The notes under the pieces: generated by a model
Seen by the model: only the letters and a program-made list of their open reading frames with translations
Database searches by the model: none
What the model was told of the DNA's origin: nothing
Shown: in pieces, positions 7,459-14,104 of the stretch
Position numbering within the stretch: the first letter of the stretch is position 1
Layout: the number at the start of each line of letters is the position of its first letter
Source: Bacteroidia bacterium
GTDB taxonomy: Bacteria; Bacteroidota; Bacteroidia; JABDFU01
Length of the DNA: 14,104 bases
Direction of reading: 5' to 3'
Assembly: GCA_020849195.1 (NCBI GenBank)
Contig: JADLGT010000023.1
Span: 1 to 14,104 of the forward strand
Made by a program: the position numbers and the translations under genes

Positions 7459-9489
7459 TTAAAAAATATTATTAATTGTAGAATCATCCACTATATTCGG
7501 CAAGGTAACATTCAATTTTTTTTCGCGTTTCATCTCACGTCTAATTGCAAAATTAGCTTCTTTGTTGCGAGCCCAACTGCGTCGTGCAATGCCGTTGTTC
7601 ACATCCCAAAATAACATAGCTTTCAGCTTTCGCTCTGCTTCTTTTGTTCCGTCCAACACCAATCCAAATCCTCCGTTAATTACTTCGCCCCAGCCAACTC
7701 CACCGCCATTGTGCAACGAAACCCATGTAGCACCTCGAAACGCATCGCCCACAAAATTATGTACAGCCATATCGGCGGTAAATTGCGAACCATCATAAAT
7801 GTTTGACGTTTCGCGGTATGGCGAGTCGGTACCGGAAACATCGTGATGGTCGCGGCCTAACACCACCGGAGCTGAAATTTTTTTTTGTTTTATGGCTTTA
7901 TTAAATGCTTGGGCAATTTTCACTCGACCTTCGGCATCGGCATACAATATGCGTGCTTGCGAACCCACTACAAGTTTATTGTTTTTTGCATTTTTAATCC
8001 AGTTTAAATTATCGGACAGTTGTTGTTTAATTTCTTTCGGAGCTGTTTTGTATATTTTTTCAAGCACCTGTGTAGCTAATGTATCCGTTACCTCAAGGTC
8101 TTTTGGATTGGCCGATGTGCACACCCAACGGTAAGGCCCGAATCCATAATCGAAACACAAAGGACCCAATATATCCTGAACGTACGAAGGGTATTTAAAC
8201 ACATCGCTTTTTTTCGACGAGGTAGTGGAAGAAGATTTGAACACATCAGCTCCGGCACGCCCGGCTTCCAACAAAAAGGCATTCCCGTAATCAAAGAAAT
8301 ACATACCGCGACCGGCTAATTTATTTATTGCAACAACATGCCTAACCAATGATTGTTGAACTTGTTTCTTAAATTGTTCGGGATTGTCGGACATCATTTG
8401 TTTTGCCTCTTCAAACGAAATACCTGCCGGGTAATAACCGCCGGCCCAAGGATTATGCAATGATGTTTGGTCGGATCCCAATTCAACTTTTACATTACGT
8501 TCAGCCAATTTTTCCCACAGATCAACAACATTGCCTTGATAAGCCAGCGAAACGGCCTCTTTATTTTTACGTGCATACTCTATCCGCTCAATCAACTTAT
8601 CTAAATTTTCATGCACTTCGTCCACCCAGCCTTGTTCGTAGCGTTTACGTGTTGCCAAAGGATTAATCTCAGCAATCACGCCAATAACACCCGCTATTCG
8701 CGCAGCTTTTGGCTGGGCACCACTCATTCCTCCCAATCCCGAACTTACAAACACCAGTCCTCCTAAATCTTTTTTATTACTCGCAATCATGCGTGCAGCA
8801 TTTAGTACAGTAATGGCAGTACCATGAACAATGCCTTGGGGGCCAATGTACATAAACGAACCGGCGGTCATTTGGCCGTATTGTGTTACACCTAAAGCAT
8901 TAAAACGTTCCCAATCGTCTGGCTTGCTGTAATTAGGAATCATCATTCCATTTGTAATAACAACACGAGGCGCATCTTTATGTGAAGGAAACAAACCGAG
9001 CGGATGACCGGAATATAAAACAAGTGTTTGCTCGTCCGTCATAACGGCAAGGTATTTCATAGTGAGCAGGTATTGTGCCCAATTTTGGAATACTGCACCG
9101 TTGCCACCGTAGGTAATTAACTCGTGCGGGTGTTGAGCTACGGCGTAATCAAGATTATTACTGAGCATGTGCATTATGGCGCCCGCCTGTTTCGACTTGA
9201 AAGGATATTCTTTTAATGGTCTTGCATATATTTTATAATCGGGACGAAAACGATACATATAAATACGACCATATAATTTTAATTCTTCCGAAAATTCTTT
9301 TGCAAGAATAGCATGATGCTTTTTATCGAAATAACGCAAAGCATTTCTAAGTGCGAGTTTTTTTTCTTCAACCGTCAAAATATCTTTCCGCTTGGGGGCG
9401 TGGTTTACGGTGGAATCGAAGGGTTTTAGCGCAGGTAATTTTTGGGGTATTCCGCCAAGCACTGCTTTCTTAAATTGTTCGGTTGTCAT
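7459..9489 (-). CDS. hutU: Urocanate hydratase (urocanase), long form
   Basis: Converts urocanate plus water to 4-imidazolone-5-propionate, the second step of histidine breakdown, in the cytosol, with tightly bound NAD+ as an electrophile. Family signatures are intact: YGGNGAVFQNW at 127-137 and SSGLGGMSGAQPKAA at 249-263 in the NAD-binding region, DQTSLHNPWAGGYYP at 340-354, FDYGNAFLLEAGRAGAD at 399-415, the cysteine motif YRWVCTSANP with Cys457 (matching Cys410 of the Pseudomonas enzyme), and GRDHHDVSGTDSPYRETS at 545-562. At 676 residues it is about 120 longer than the common bacterial form and resembles the long form found in animals and in many Bacteroidota; the extra length is at the N-terminus and around residues 418-436 and 465-500. 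ATG 9489 overlaps the end of the DUF5522 gene by 20 bases. No hutH, hutI, hutG or ftcD is present in the window. Confidence 0.97.
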   Translation of the reverse strand: MTTEQFKKAVLGGIPQKLPALKPFDSTVNHAPKRKDILTVEEKKLALRNALRYFDKKHHAILAKEFSEELKLYGRIYMYRFRPDYKIYARPLKEYPFKSKQAGAIMHMLSNNLDYAVAQHPHELITYGGNGAVFQNWAQYLLTMKYLAVMTDEQTLVLYSGHPLGLFPSHKDAPRVVITNGMMIPNYSKPDDWERFNALGVTQYGQMTAGSFMYIGPQGIVHGTAITVLNAARMIASNKKDLGGLVFVSSGLGGMSGAQPKAARIAGVIGVIAEINPLATRKRYEQGWVDEVHENLDKLIERIEYARKNKEAVSLAYQGNVVDLWEKLAERNVKVELGSDQTSLHNPWAGGYYPAGISFEEAKQMMSDNPEQFKKQVQQSLVRHVVAINKLAGRGMYFFDYGNAFLLEAGRAGADVFKSSSTTSSKKSDVFKYPSYVQDILGPLCFDYGFGPYRWVCTSANPKDLEVTDTLATQVLEKIYKTAPKEIKQQLSDNLNWIKNAKNNKLVVGSQARILYADAEGRVKIAQAFNKAIKQKKISAPVVLGRDHHDVSGTDSPYRETSNIYDGSQFTADMAVHNFVGDAFRGATWVSLHNGGGVGWGEVINGGFGLVLDGTKEAERKLKAMLFWDVNNGIARRSWARNKEANFAIRREMKREKKLNVTLPNIVDDSTINNIF

Positions 9490-9679
9490 TGTTCGGTCGA
9501 ATTATTTTTTTATCAATCATGCCTGTTTTTTTATTGAACCCATACGGACAATGTTTGCATCCATTTTGGCAACAATATCCGCGTTTGAGCAAATATTTTT
9601 CGGTAAATACAATGTACCCGTCTTCGGTGGTATAAAAATCATCCGGATCCAAATTGGGTTTATTTGAAAACTCATTCAT
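9470..9679 (-). CDS. DUF5522-type Cys-rich mini-protein overlapping hutU
   Basis: A 69-residue protein of the DUF5522 type, which I recognise from the pattern D-F-Y ... DGYIVFTEKYLLKRGYCC followed by CxxCPY. The cysteines fall in C-C-x-x-x-C-x-x-C-P-Y (RGYCCQNGCKHCPYGF, about residues 33-48), four Cys in a short span that suggests metal or Fe-S binding; the biochemical role is not known to me. ATG 9679 is preferred over an in-frame TTG at 9688. The stop at 9472-9470 lies inside the hutU start region, an overlap of 20 bases, so the two genes are one transcription unit and probably translationally coupled. A related domain occurs in the human protein C1orf53 as far as I recall. A perfect TAATTTTG box ends 6 bases before the ATG. 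Confidence 0.85.
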   Translation of the reverse strand: MNEFSNKPNLDPDDFYTTEDGYIVFTEKYLLKRGYCCQNGCKHCPYGFNKKTGMIDKKIIRPNNDNRTI

Positions 9680-9685
9680 TGGAAT

Positions 9686-9693
9686 CAAAATTA
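9686..9693 (-). promoter_or_regulatory. -7 box match (TAATTTTG) directly before the DUF5522-hutU unit
   Basis: The minus strand reads TAATTTTG (9693-9686), the same octamer as before the Crp/Fnr gene, and it ends 6 bases before ATG 9679. There is no TTG at 17-23 bases upstream. As a promoter it would give a nearly leaderless message. Confidence 0.25.
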
Positions 9694-9774
9694 GGTATTT
9701 TTATAGTTAAGCCCGGATATGTGATGTTTTATTTCCGTGCATGGCATTAACTTTATATTTCTTAAATCGTGATT

Positions 9775-9819
9775 ATGAATAGTGCAAAATCTCTTTTTAA
9801 GGAAGCAGAAAAAAATTAG
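9775..9819 (+). other. Upstream mini-ORF, or the true start of the PLP enzyme gene read through a shifted A7 run
   Basis: ATG 9775 opens a 14-codon frame (MNSAKSLFKEAEKN) that ends at TAG 9817-9819, 5 bases before the TTG start of the next gene. Its last codons cross a run of seven A (9809-9815). With one more A the frame would run straight into the PLP-enzyme frame as ...KEAEKKLDTLQSVNP. It may therefore be a leader peptide that couples translation, or the true N-terminus separated by a real or sequencing indel. Confidence 0.35.
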
Positions 9820-9824
9820 ACACA

Positions 9825-10712
9825 TTGCAAAGCGTTAACCCTAATCCACCGATAGTTAAACTGAATATTCCCGAACTTGATGTGGAGTTATTTGTGTATC
9901 AATTATACCTTACTCATCCACAAATAAGCGGAAATAAATGGTTCAAATTAAAATACAATTTGCAGGAAGCAAGACACTTGGCGCACGATACCATTTTAAC
10001 TTTCGGAGGAGCCTACTCCAATCATATTTATTCAACTGCGGCTGCCTGTAAGGAATTTGGTTTTAAATCGATTGGAATAATACGAGGGGAGCGGCCGGCA
10101 GAATTAAACCCTACTTTAACTTTTGCTGAAAGCTGCGGGATGGTTTTGCATTTTGTGAGCAGAAAAGATTATAGAGAAAAACACACTGCTATTTTTATTG
10201 AACAGCTAAAAAAGCAATTTGGGAATTTTTATTTAGTACCCGAAGGCGGATCGAATATATTAGGTGTAAAAGGTTGTACAGAAATTGCAAGGGGTGCGAA
10301 CGAAATTGATTTTAATTACTTATGCTGTGCCTGCGGAACCGGCGCCACATTAGCCGGAATAAGTTTATCATTAAAACCACAGCAGCAAGCAATAGGTTTT
10401 TCGATATTAAAAGGTGGGGATTTTTTATTAGATGAAGTGAAAAAATTTAGAATGGAGTACGTAAAAAAACACTCCGCTTTGCAGCCCGCCGAAAATAATT
10501 TCAGTATCAATACCGACTATCATTTCGGGGGTTATGCTAAATCAACTTCGCAATTGCTGCAATTTGTAAATGAATTTGAAAAACAGCACAACATACCCCT
10601 CGACTTGGTGTACACCGGAAAAATGTTTTTTGGATTACTTGAGTTAGTCAAAAAAAAATATTTTAAAAAAGGATCGAAAGTGCTTGCCATACACACAGGC
10701 GGGTTAAGATAA
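9825..10712 (+). CDS. PLP-dependent ACC deaminase / D-cysteine desulfhydrase-family enzyme
   Basis: A fold-type II PLP enzyme of the family that holds 1-aminocyclopropane-1-carboxylate deaminase and D-cysteine desulfhydrase; the actual substrate cannot be told from sequence, and D-cysteine or another D-amino acid is as likely as ACC. The PLP lysine is Lys38 in S-G-N-K-W-F-K. Residues 61-67 (GGAYSNH) form the substrate carboxylate loop with Ser65, CGTGATLAG (170-178) binds the PLP phosphate, YTGKMFFGL lies at 263-271 and IHTGG at 289-293 is the typical end. The RxD motif before the HP of other members is replaced by Y-Q-L-Y-L. Counted from TTG 9825 it has 295 residues, the usual size. There is no in-frame ATG upstream before a stop, so either TTG is used or the ATG at 9775 belongs to the gene through a frameshift. 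It converges with the DUF4412 gene, 5 bases apart. Confidence 0.9.
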   Translation: MQSVNPNPPIVKLNIPELDVELFVYQLYLTHPQISGNKWFKLKYNLQEARHLAHDTILTFGGAYSNHIYSTAAACKEFGFKSIGIIRGERPAELNPTLTFAESCGMVLHFVSRKDYREKHTAIFIEQLKKQFGNFYLVPEGGSNILGVKGCTEIARGANEIDFNYLCCACGTGATLAGISLSLKPQQQAIGFSILKGGDFLLDEVKKFRMEYVKKHSALQPAENNFSINTDYHFGGYAKSTSQLLQFVNEFEKQHNIPLDLVYTGKMFFGLLELVKKKYFKKGSKVLAIHTGGLR

Positions 10713-10717
10713 TTAAC

Positions 10718-11470
10718 TCACTTGCCGTATTGTTTTTTCAATTGCTCGAGCATTTTGGCGCGCTCTTCTGGTGTCATTTTCATCATGTCCTGTGCATTGG
10801 GCACGATGCCTGCGCTTGTTCCTTCCGACTTGGTATAGCCTGGGGGGATTTGAAATTTTTCGGCAGCTACCGGATTTTTTTCAAACTTAACCAACTCTAA
10901 AGTCATTTTACCTTCGTGCCCGCCTTCCTGTTTATAAATCATTTTAGCCGGAAAACCATCCGCATTTTTATCGGCCAATGCTTTGCGCATCTTTTCGTTA
11001 CCCATATATTTTCCTTTCATGGAAGCGTAATGTTGATAGTCGGGGATTTCGGTAGTCATCCACATTTCGCGATTAGTTTTTCCTTGTTTTAGATTTACAT
11101 GCGTACAATTGTACTTGCCAATTTTTTCGTGTCCGAGAACAGTAACTTCACAATCCTGATTTTCTTCAGCAGTTTTATCGGAGGGTTTTGAACTAATTTC
11201 TTTATACGTTTTATTGTTATTATTGAGTTGATAGTGAGTGTCTTTTTTATCTTTTTGAGTGATGGTGGACATATCGATTCCGCCTCCGGGTAACTGAGGA
11301 ATAGCCATTGTCATATCGGTACGCGAATTGCCATCCGAAAAATACACCCCTATATTTCCATTGGCACCAACATCGCTGGTCAGTTTGTATTCGATATGTG
11401 CGCCACTTTGAGCATTGGTTGCAACGTGCAATGTAAGGCACGCTACTGATAATAAAAATATTTTCTTCAT
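10718..11470 (-). CDS. Secreted DUF4412-domain protein
   Basis: A 250-residue exported protein of the DUF4412 type, a family common in Bacteroidota and of unknown function. I choose ATG 11470, which gives a clean signal peptide (MKKIFLLSVACLTLHV) with probable cleavage after N-A-Q at about residue 21; an in-frame TTG at 11503 would add 11 residues in front of it. The mature part begins SGAHIEYKL, typical of the family's opening strand. Further markers are the pair of Cys around VLGHEKIGKYNCTHV (about residues 113-130), a Trp-Met segment (REMWMTTEIPDY), and a helical end, MTPEERAKMLEQLKKQ. The domain may bind a lipid or surface ligand in the periplasm, but that is inference. It faces away from the glucosaminidase gene across a 162-base gap and converges with the PLP enzyme gene. 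Confidence 0.85.
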   Translation of the reverse strand: MKKIFLLSVACLTLHVATNAQSGAHIEYKLTSDVGANGNIGVYFSDGNSRTDMTMAIPQLPGGGIDMSTITQKDKKDTHYQLNNNNKTYKEISSKPSDKTAEENQDCEVTVLGHEKIGKYNCTHVNLKQGKTNREMWMTTEIPDYQHYASMKGKYMGNEKMRKALADKNADGFPAKMIYKQEGGHEGKMTLELVKFEKNPVAAEKFQIPPGYTKSEGTSAGIVPNAQDMMKMTPEERAKMLEQLKKQYGK

Positions 11471-11571
11471 CGTTAGTTGGTATTTATTACTTGCAAATTT
11501 CAATCTTTATGGCAAATAAACAAGTCTTTGTGTATTAATAACAGACGAATGTTAAAAATCCTAAGGCATTA

Positions 11572-11605
11572 TTGAATCGATGAAACCACGATTCTCGTAT
11601 TTTTG
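11572..11605 (+). promoter_or_regulatory. Bacteroidota promoter of the glucosaminidase gene
   Basis: TTG (11572-11574) and TATTTTTG (11598-11605) match the -33 and -7 elements with a 23-base gap, at the upper end of the 17-23 range reported for Flavobacterium. Transcription would begin near 11610-11613, leaving about 20 bases before ATG 11633. This is the best complete promoter match in the window. Confidence 0.45.
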
Positions 11606-11632
11606 CTTTTCATTTTTTATGCTGATATGTGT

Positions 11633-12622
11633 ATGAAGAAACGAACTTCCGCTATTTTGTTCCTGTTGTCTATCAGTACGATGCTGTTAATTGCTCAAGC
11701 GCCACCATTGCGAAAAAGTGCCAAGCAATACATTGAACAGTATAAAGACGATGCCGTACATGAGATGCACGAAGACGGTATTCCGGCTAGCATAACACTT
11801 GCACAAGGTATACAGGAGTCGGATTGCGGCAATAGTCCCTTAGCCGTAAAGGCCAATAATCATTTTGGTATTAAGTGCCAAAAGGAGTGGTCGGGGCCCA
11901 CGTATATTCAAGACGATGATGAAAAAAATGAATGTTTCAGAAAATACCGAAGCGTTTTCGATTCGTATGTCGATCATTCTAACTTTTTGAAATCAAGACC
12001 TCGCTACGCCTTTTTGTTTCAACTCAACATTACCGATTACAAAGGTTGGGCGAATGGCTTAAAAGCTTCGGGCTATGCCACCGACCCTCACTATGCAAAG
12101 CGGCTCATAAAAATTATAGAAGATTATAGTTTGTATTTACTCGATACTATTAAACCTCCTTCTCCCGAACTTATCGCATCGGTCGATAAATATTTTACAG
12201 ACCATGAGAAAAAATCGCATAAAGAAAAACATACTACAAAAAACGGAAGCTATGATTTGTCGGTTAGCAAACGTACTGTTCAATTCATAAACAACCGCAA
12301 GTGTATATTTACCCGTACCGGAGAAACGGTTGACGAAATCAGCACCGAATATGGTGTTGACCCGCGCCTAATATACAGATACAATGAGCTAAAAGATGTA
12401 AAAGAAAAAGGGCGTTTCAAGTCAGGAGAAATTATTTTTTTGCAACCTAAGCGTAATAAGGGGCAGGATGATTTTCACATTGTAGCTTCCGGCGAAACCA
12501 TGTACAGCATATCGCAGAAATATGGAATTAAACTTAAAAAGCTGTACAGTAAAAACAATATGCAGCCGGGAACAGAGCCTTTGGCAGGCGAAAAGTTGTG
12601 GCTGCGAAAAGCGAAAAAATAA
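11633..12622 (+). CDS. Exported N-acetylglucosaminidase (GH73-like) with two LysM domains
   Basis: A peptidoglycan hydrolase that cuts glycan strands at N-acetylglucosamine and is held on the wall by LysM repeats. From ATG 11633 it has 329 residues; a second ATG at 11627 would add two. Residues 1-22 are a signal peptide (MKKRTSAILFLLSIS, cleavage after A-Q-A). The glucosaminidase domain spans about 30-172: GIPASITLAQGIQESDCG with the predicted catalytic Glu62, then NNHFGIKC and the YxxxxDSYVDHSNFL block. Two LysM modules follow a Lys/His-rich linker (190-208): the first at about 223-272 (FTRTGETVDEISTEYGVD), the second at about 281-326 (HIVASGETMYSISQKYGIK). Similar proteins are often annotated as hemagglutinin in this phylum, from memory. 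It has its own promoter and converges with the acyltransferase gene with only 4 bases between the stops. Confidence 0.93.
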   Translation: MKKRTSAILFLLSISTMLLIAQAPPLRKSAKQYIEQYKDDAVHEMHEDGIPASITLAQGIQESDCGNSPLAVKANNHFGIKCQKEWSGPTYIQDDDEKNECFRKYRSVFDSYVDHSNFLKSRPRYAFLFQLNITDYKGWANGLKASGYATDPHYAKRLIKIIEDYSLYLLDTIKPPSPELIASVDKYFTDHEKKSHKEKHTTKNGSYDLSVSKRTVQFINNRKCIFTRTGETVDEISTEYGVDPRLIYRYNELKDVKEKGRFKSGEIIFLQPKRNKGQDDFHIVASGETMYSISQKYGIKLKKLYSKNNMQPGTEPLAGEKLWLRKAKK

Positions 12623-12626
12623 ATTT

Positions 12627-14015
12627 CTATACTGTCTGTTTAGCCTGTGTTTTTAATAGCCGGCAATAATTTTCTTTTGCATTATTCAGTAACTCAATAA
12701 TATTTTCCCGTTGTTTTAATATTTCGTTAAACTTGTTCGGCTTTGTTTGCTTGAGTCTTAATGCTCTCCTTCTATCTGTACTACTTACCAAAAACCTGTA
12801 AAAACATAATGAATAGCCGGCAGTAAGAGGTATAAGCACAGCATAACTTAATAGCAAAATCCAATTATGGAATAGCAAACCCACAATTAGTAATTGAAGC
12901 AGTGCATAGATTAACCAAATTGTCCAGCCTACGGCAAGATTTATAGAAGCATGGAACTCGACATCTTTAGCTAATTTATTTGCCACTGTAAGTCCTAACT
13001 TGTAAGGCATATAATTCATTAATAATCCCAATAGATAAAAAGGTGTTCCGGCGATAAGTAGTACTATATCTGCAACAATTCGCGGCATAGTAAGCGTTTT
13101 AAGTTTGTTTCCGTCAAGCGCGCTATCCGTAATTTTAAATTCATTCAGCCAATCAAAATAATTTTTCATTTTCTGCTTTGCTGTTTCAATTAAAGCGCGA
13201 TTATTTGTGTGAAAATAATTAACTGCATCGGCTACTAATTGGTTAATTGTAAAATCGTCAGTTAATTTTTTGAGATTAAATTTTTGTTCGGAAAATAATA
13301 GGGGCTTATAAATTGTATAAATCTGTTCGACCAGTTCATCGTTTTCGGGATGTTCGATATGAACCAATAGTTTTTTCATTTCTATTTCGAGTGCCGCCGT
13401 AAACTCGTTTATGGCACGGGGCTTATCGCGTTTATACAAATCGGCGTATGCCAACACCGACAAGGGCTTGCCGTAATTAATTAATAAATCGCTGCGAAAT
13501 TTTTTTGGATCGGAGTAATTCATTCCAACGGGCAGAATGAGCAAATCCGATTCGAAATTATTTTTTTCGATAAATGAGAATGCAATACGTGCGGCACCTT
13601 TTTTTAATTTTCTGAGGCGTTTCTCTTGTACGCAAATGGCCTCCGGATAAATTATTAATGGATTTCTGTTTTGAAGAACATGATGGCTTGTTGCAAAACT
13701 CTCATCATTTTTTTTAAGATTTTCTGCACCTTCGGATAAACGATAAATCGGAATTATTTTCCATTGACCTAGCAGCCACGACATGAATGATGAGCCGAAC
13801 GCATCGCCGCGTGCAAGCGAAAAAATTTGACGGGAATTACTAACCTGCATCGAAATAGCATCCATAAAGGCATTTACATGGTTACAACAAACAAGTACAG
13901 CATCTTTTTTTGGAAAATTTTCTTTTCCATGCTCTTGTAAGCGGGAGTAAAAAGTTCGAATACCGGGTCTATATATATACCACGACAATTCATATATAAA
14001 TGAAAAATTTTTCAC
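12627..14015 (-). CDS. Membrane glycerophospholipid acyltransferase (PlsC/LPLAT superfamily, H-x5-D type)
   Basis: Transfers an acyl chain to a glycerol-3-phosphate or lysophosphatidate-type acceptor at the inner membrane. The 462-residue product carries the acyltransferase blocks: N-H-V-N-A-F-M-D with His46 and Asp52 (five residues between, not the usual four), ARGDAFGSSFMSW followed by IIPIYRLSEGAENLKKND (acceptor binding), and IIYPEAICVQ with Glu125 where most members have PEG. The H-x5-D spacing resembles the fungal Gat/Sct type of glycerol-3-phosphate acyltransferase. After a cytosolic helical part (200-305) there are about four membrane segments between 312 and 408 (for example ADIVLLIAGTPFYLLGLLM), then a basic tail RRRALRLKQTKPNK. 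The start is GTG at 14015; an in-frame stop just upstream excludes an ATG start. The exact acceptor is inference. Confidence 0.88.
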   Translation of the reverse strand: MKNFSFIYELSWYIYRPGIRTFYSRLQEHGKENFPKKDAVLVCCNHVNAFMDAISMQVSNSRQIFSLARGDAFGSSFMSWLLGQWKIIPIYRLSEGAENLKKNDESFATSHHVLQNRNPLIIYPEAICVQEKRLRKLKKGAARIAFSFIEKNNFESDLLILPVGMNYSDPKKFRSDLLINYGKPLSVLAYADLYKRDKPRAINEFTAALEIEMKKLLVHIEHPENDELVEQIYTIYKPLLFSEQKFNLKKLTDDFTINQLVADAVNYFHTNNRALIETAKQKMKNYFDWLNEFKITDSALDGNKLKTLTMPRIVADIVLLIAGTPFYLLGLLMNYMPYKLGLTVANKLAKDVEFHASINLAVGWTIWLIYALLQLLIVGLLFHNWILLLSYAVLIPLTAGYSLCFYRFLVSSTDRRRALRLKQTKPNKFNEILKQRENIIELLNNAKENYCRLLKTQAKQTV

Positions 14016-14046
14016 CTGTTTATATATTTAAGATTTTAATTGTCGG

Positions 14047-14104
14047 ATGGAGTATAAAACGAATCTCGTTAACAAAATCAAAGGAGACAAAATCACCGCT
14101 GAAA
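14047..14104 (+). CDS. Start of an unidentified gene, cut by the window end
   Basis: ATG 14047 opens a frame that stays open to the edge (19 codons, MEYKTNLVNKIKGDKITAE). The composition, rich in Lys, Asn and Thr with a plausible helical start, looks like a real cytosolic protein, and it would be divergent from the acyltransferase with a 31-base gap. I cannot name the family from this little sequence. Confidence 0.45.
   Translation, partial: MEYKTNLVNKIKGDKITAE

Noticed and set aside
9675..9688. TTCATTGGAATCAA as a second FNR-like site (9/10)
   Set aside because: It overlaps the DUF5522 start codon, and one such match in a 14-kb AT-rich window is expected by chance.
1..14104. Mobile elements, CRISPR arrays, tRNA or rRNA genes, toxin-antitoxin or phage-defence genes
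   Set aside because: I looked for transposase motifs, regularly spaced repeats, tRNA-like ends and nuclease or effector motifs and found none.

Overview
The window looks like a chromosomal segment from a Bacteroidota (Bacteroidetes) bacterium. The evidence is family content (DUF4412 and DUF5522 proteins, a GH73-glucosaminidase/LysM lipoprotein-era cell-wall enzyme, a Crp/Fnr regulator without an Fe-S cluster, an acyltransferase of the H-x5-D type), AT-rich start regions without Shine-Dalgarno sequences, and several TAnnTTTG promoter boxes of the Bacteroidota type. I see no mobile element, phage gene, tRNA, rRNA or CRISPR array. Most genes belong to well-known families; I did not find a clearly new multi-gene system, and the items worth a second look are small genes, start sites and control sites.

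Layout. Bases 1-5346 (minus strand) hold a tripartite RND multidrug efflux operon, transcribed adaptor -> inner-membrane pump -> outer-membrane channel; the channel gene runs off the left edge. Upstream of it, on the same strand, lies a small exported protein of unknown function (5526-5882), then a 308-base stretch without a convincing gene, then a small hypothetical protein (6191-6478). Divergent from the latter is a Crp/Fnr-family regulator (6685-7383, plus strand) with an FNR-like palindrome in front of it. Convergent to it is a two-gene unit on the minus strand: a DUF5522 Cys-rich mini-protein whose end overlaps the start of urocanate hydratase hutU (7459-9489, long 676-residue form).

From 9775 to the right edge single genes alternate in strand: a PLP-dependent ACC deaminase/D-cysteine desulfhydrase-like enzyme (+), a secreted DUF4412 protein (-), a glucosaminidase with two LysM domains (+), a membrane glycerophospholipid acyltransferase (-), and the first 19 codons of an unidentified gene (+) cut by the window end. 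The convergent pairs 10712/10718 and 12622/12627 are only 4-5 bases apart and show no intervening terminator.

Functionally the efflux proteins form one machine spanning both membranes; histidine catabolism is represented only by hutU, with no other hut gene in view; the glucosaminidase and acyltransferase serve envelope turnover and lipid synthesis. The Crp/Fnr protein is the only recognisable regulator, and its most plausible target visible here is its own promoter.
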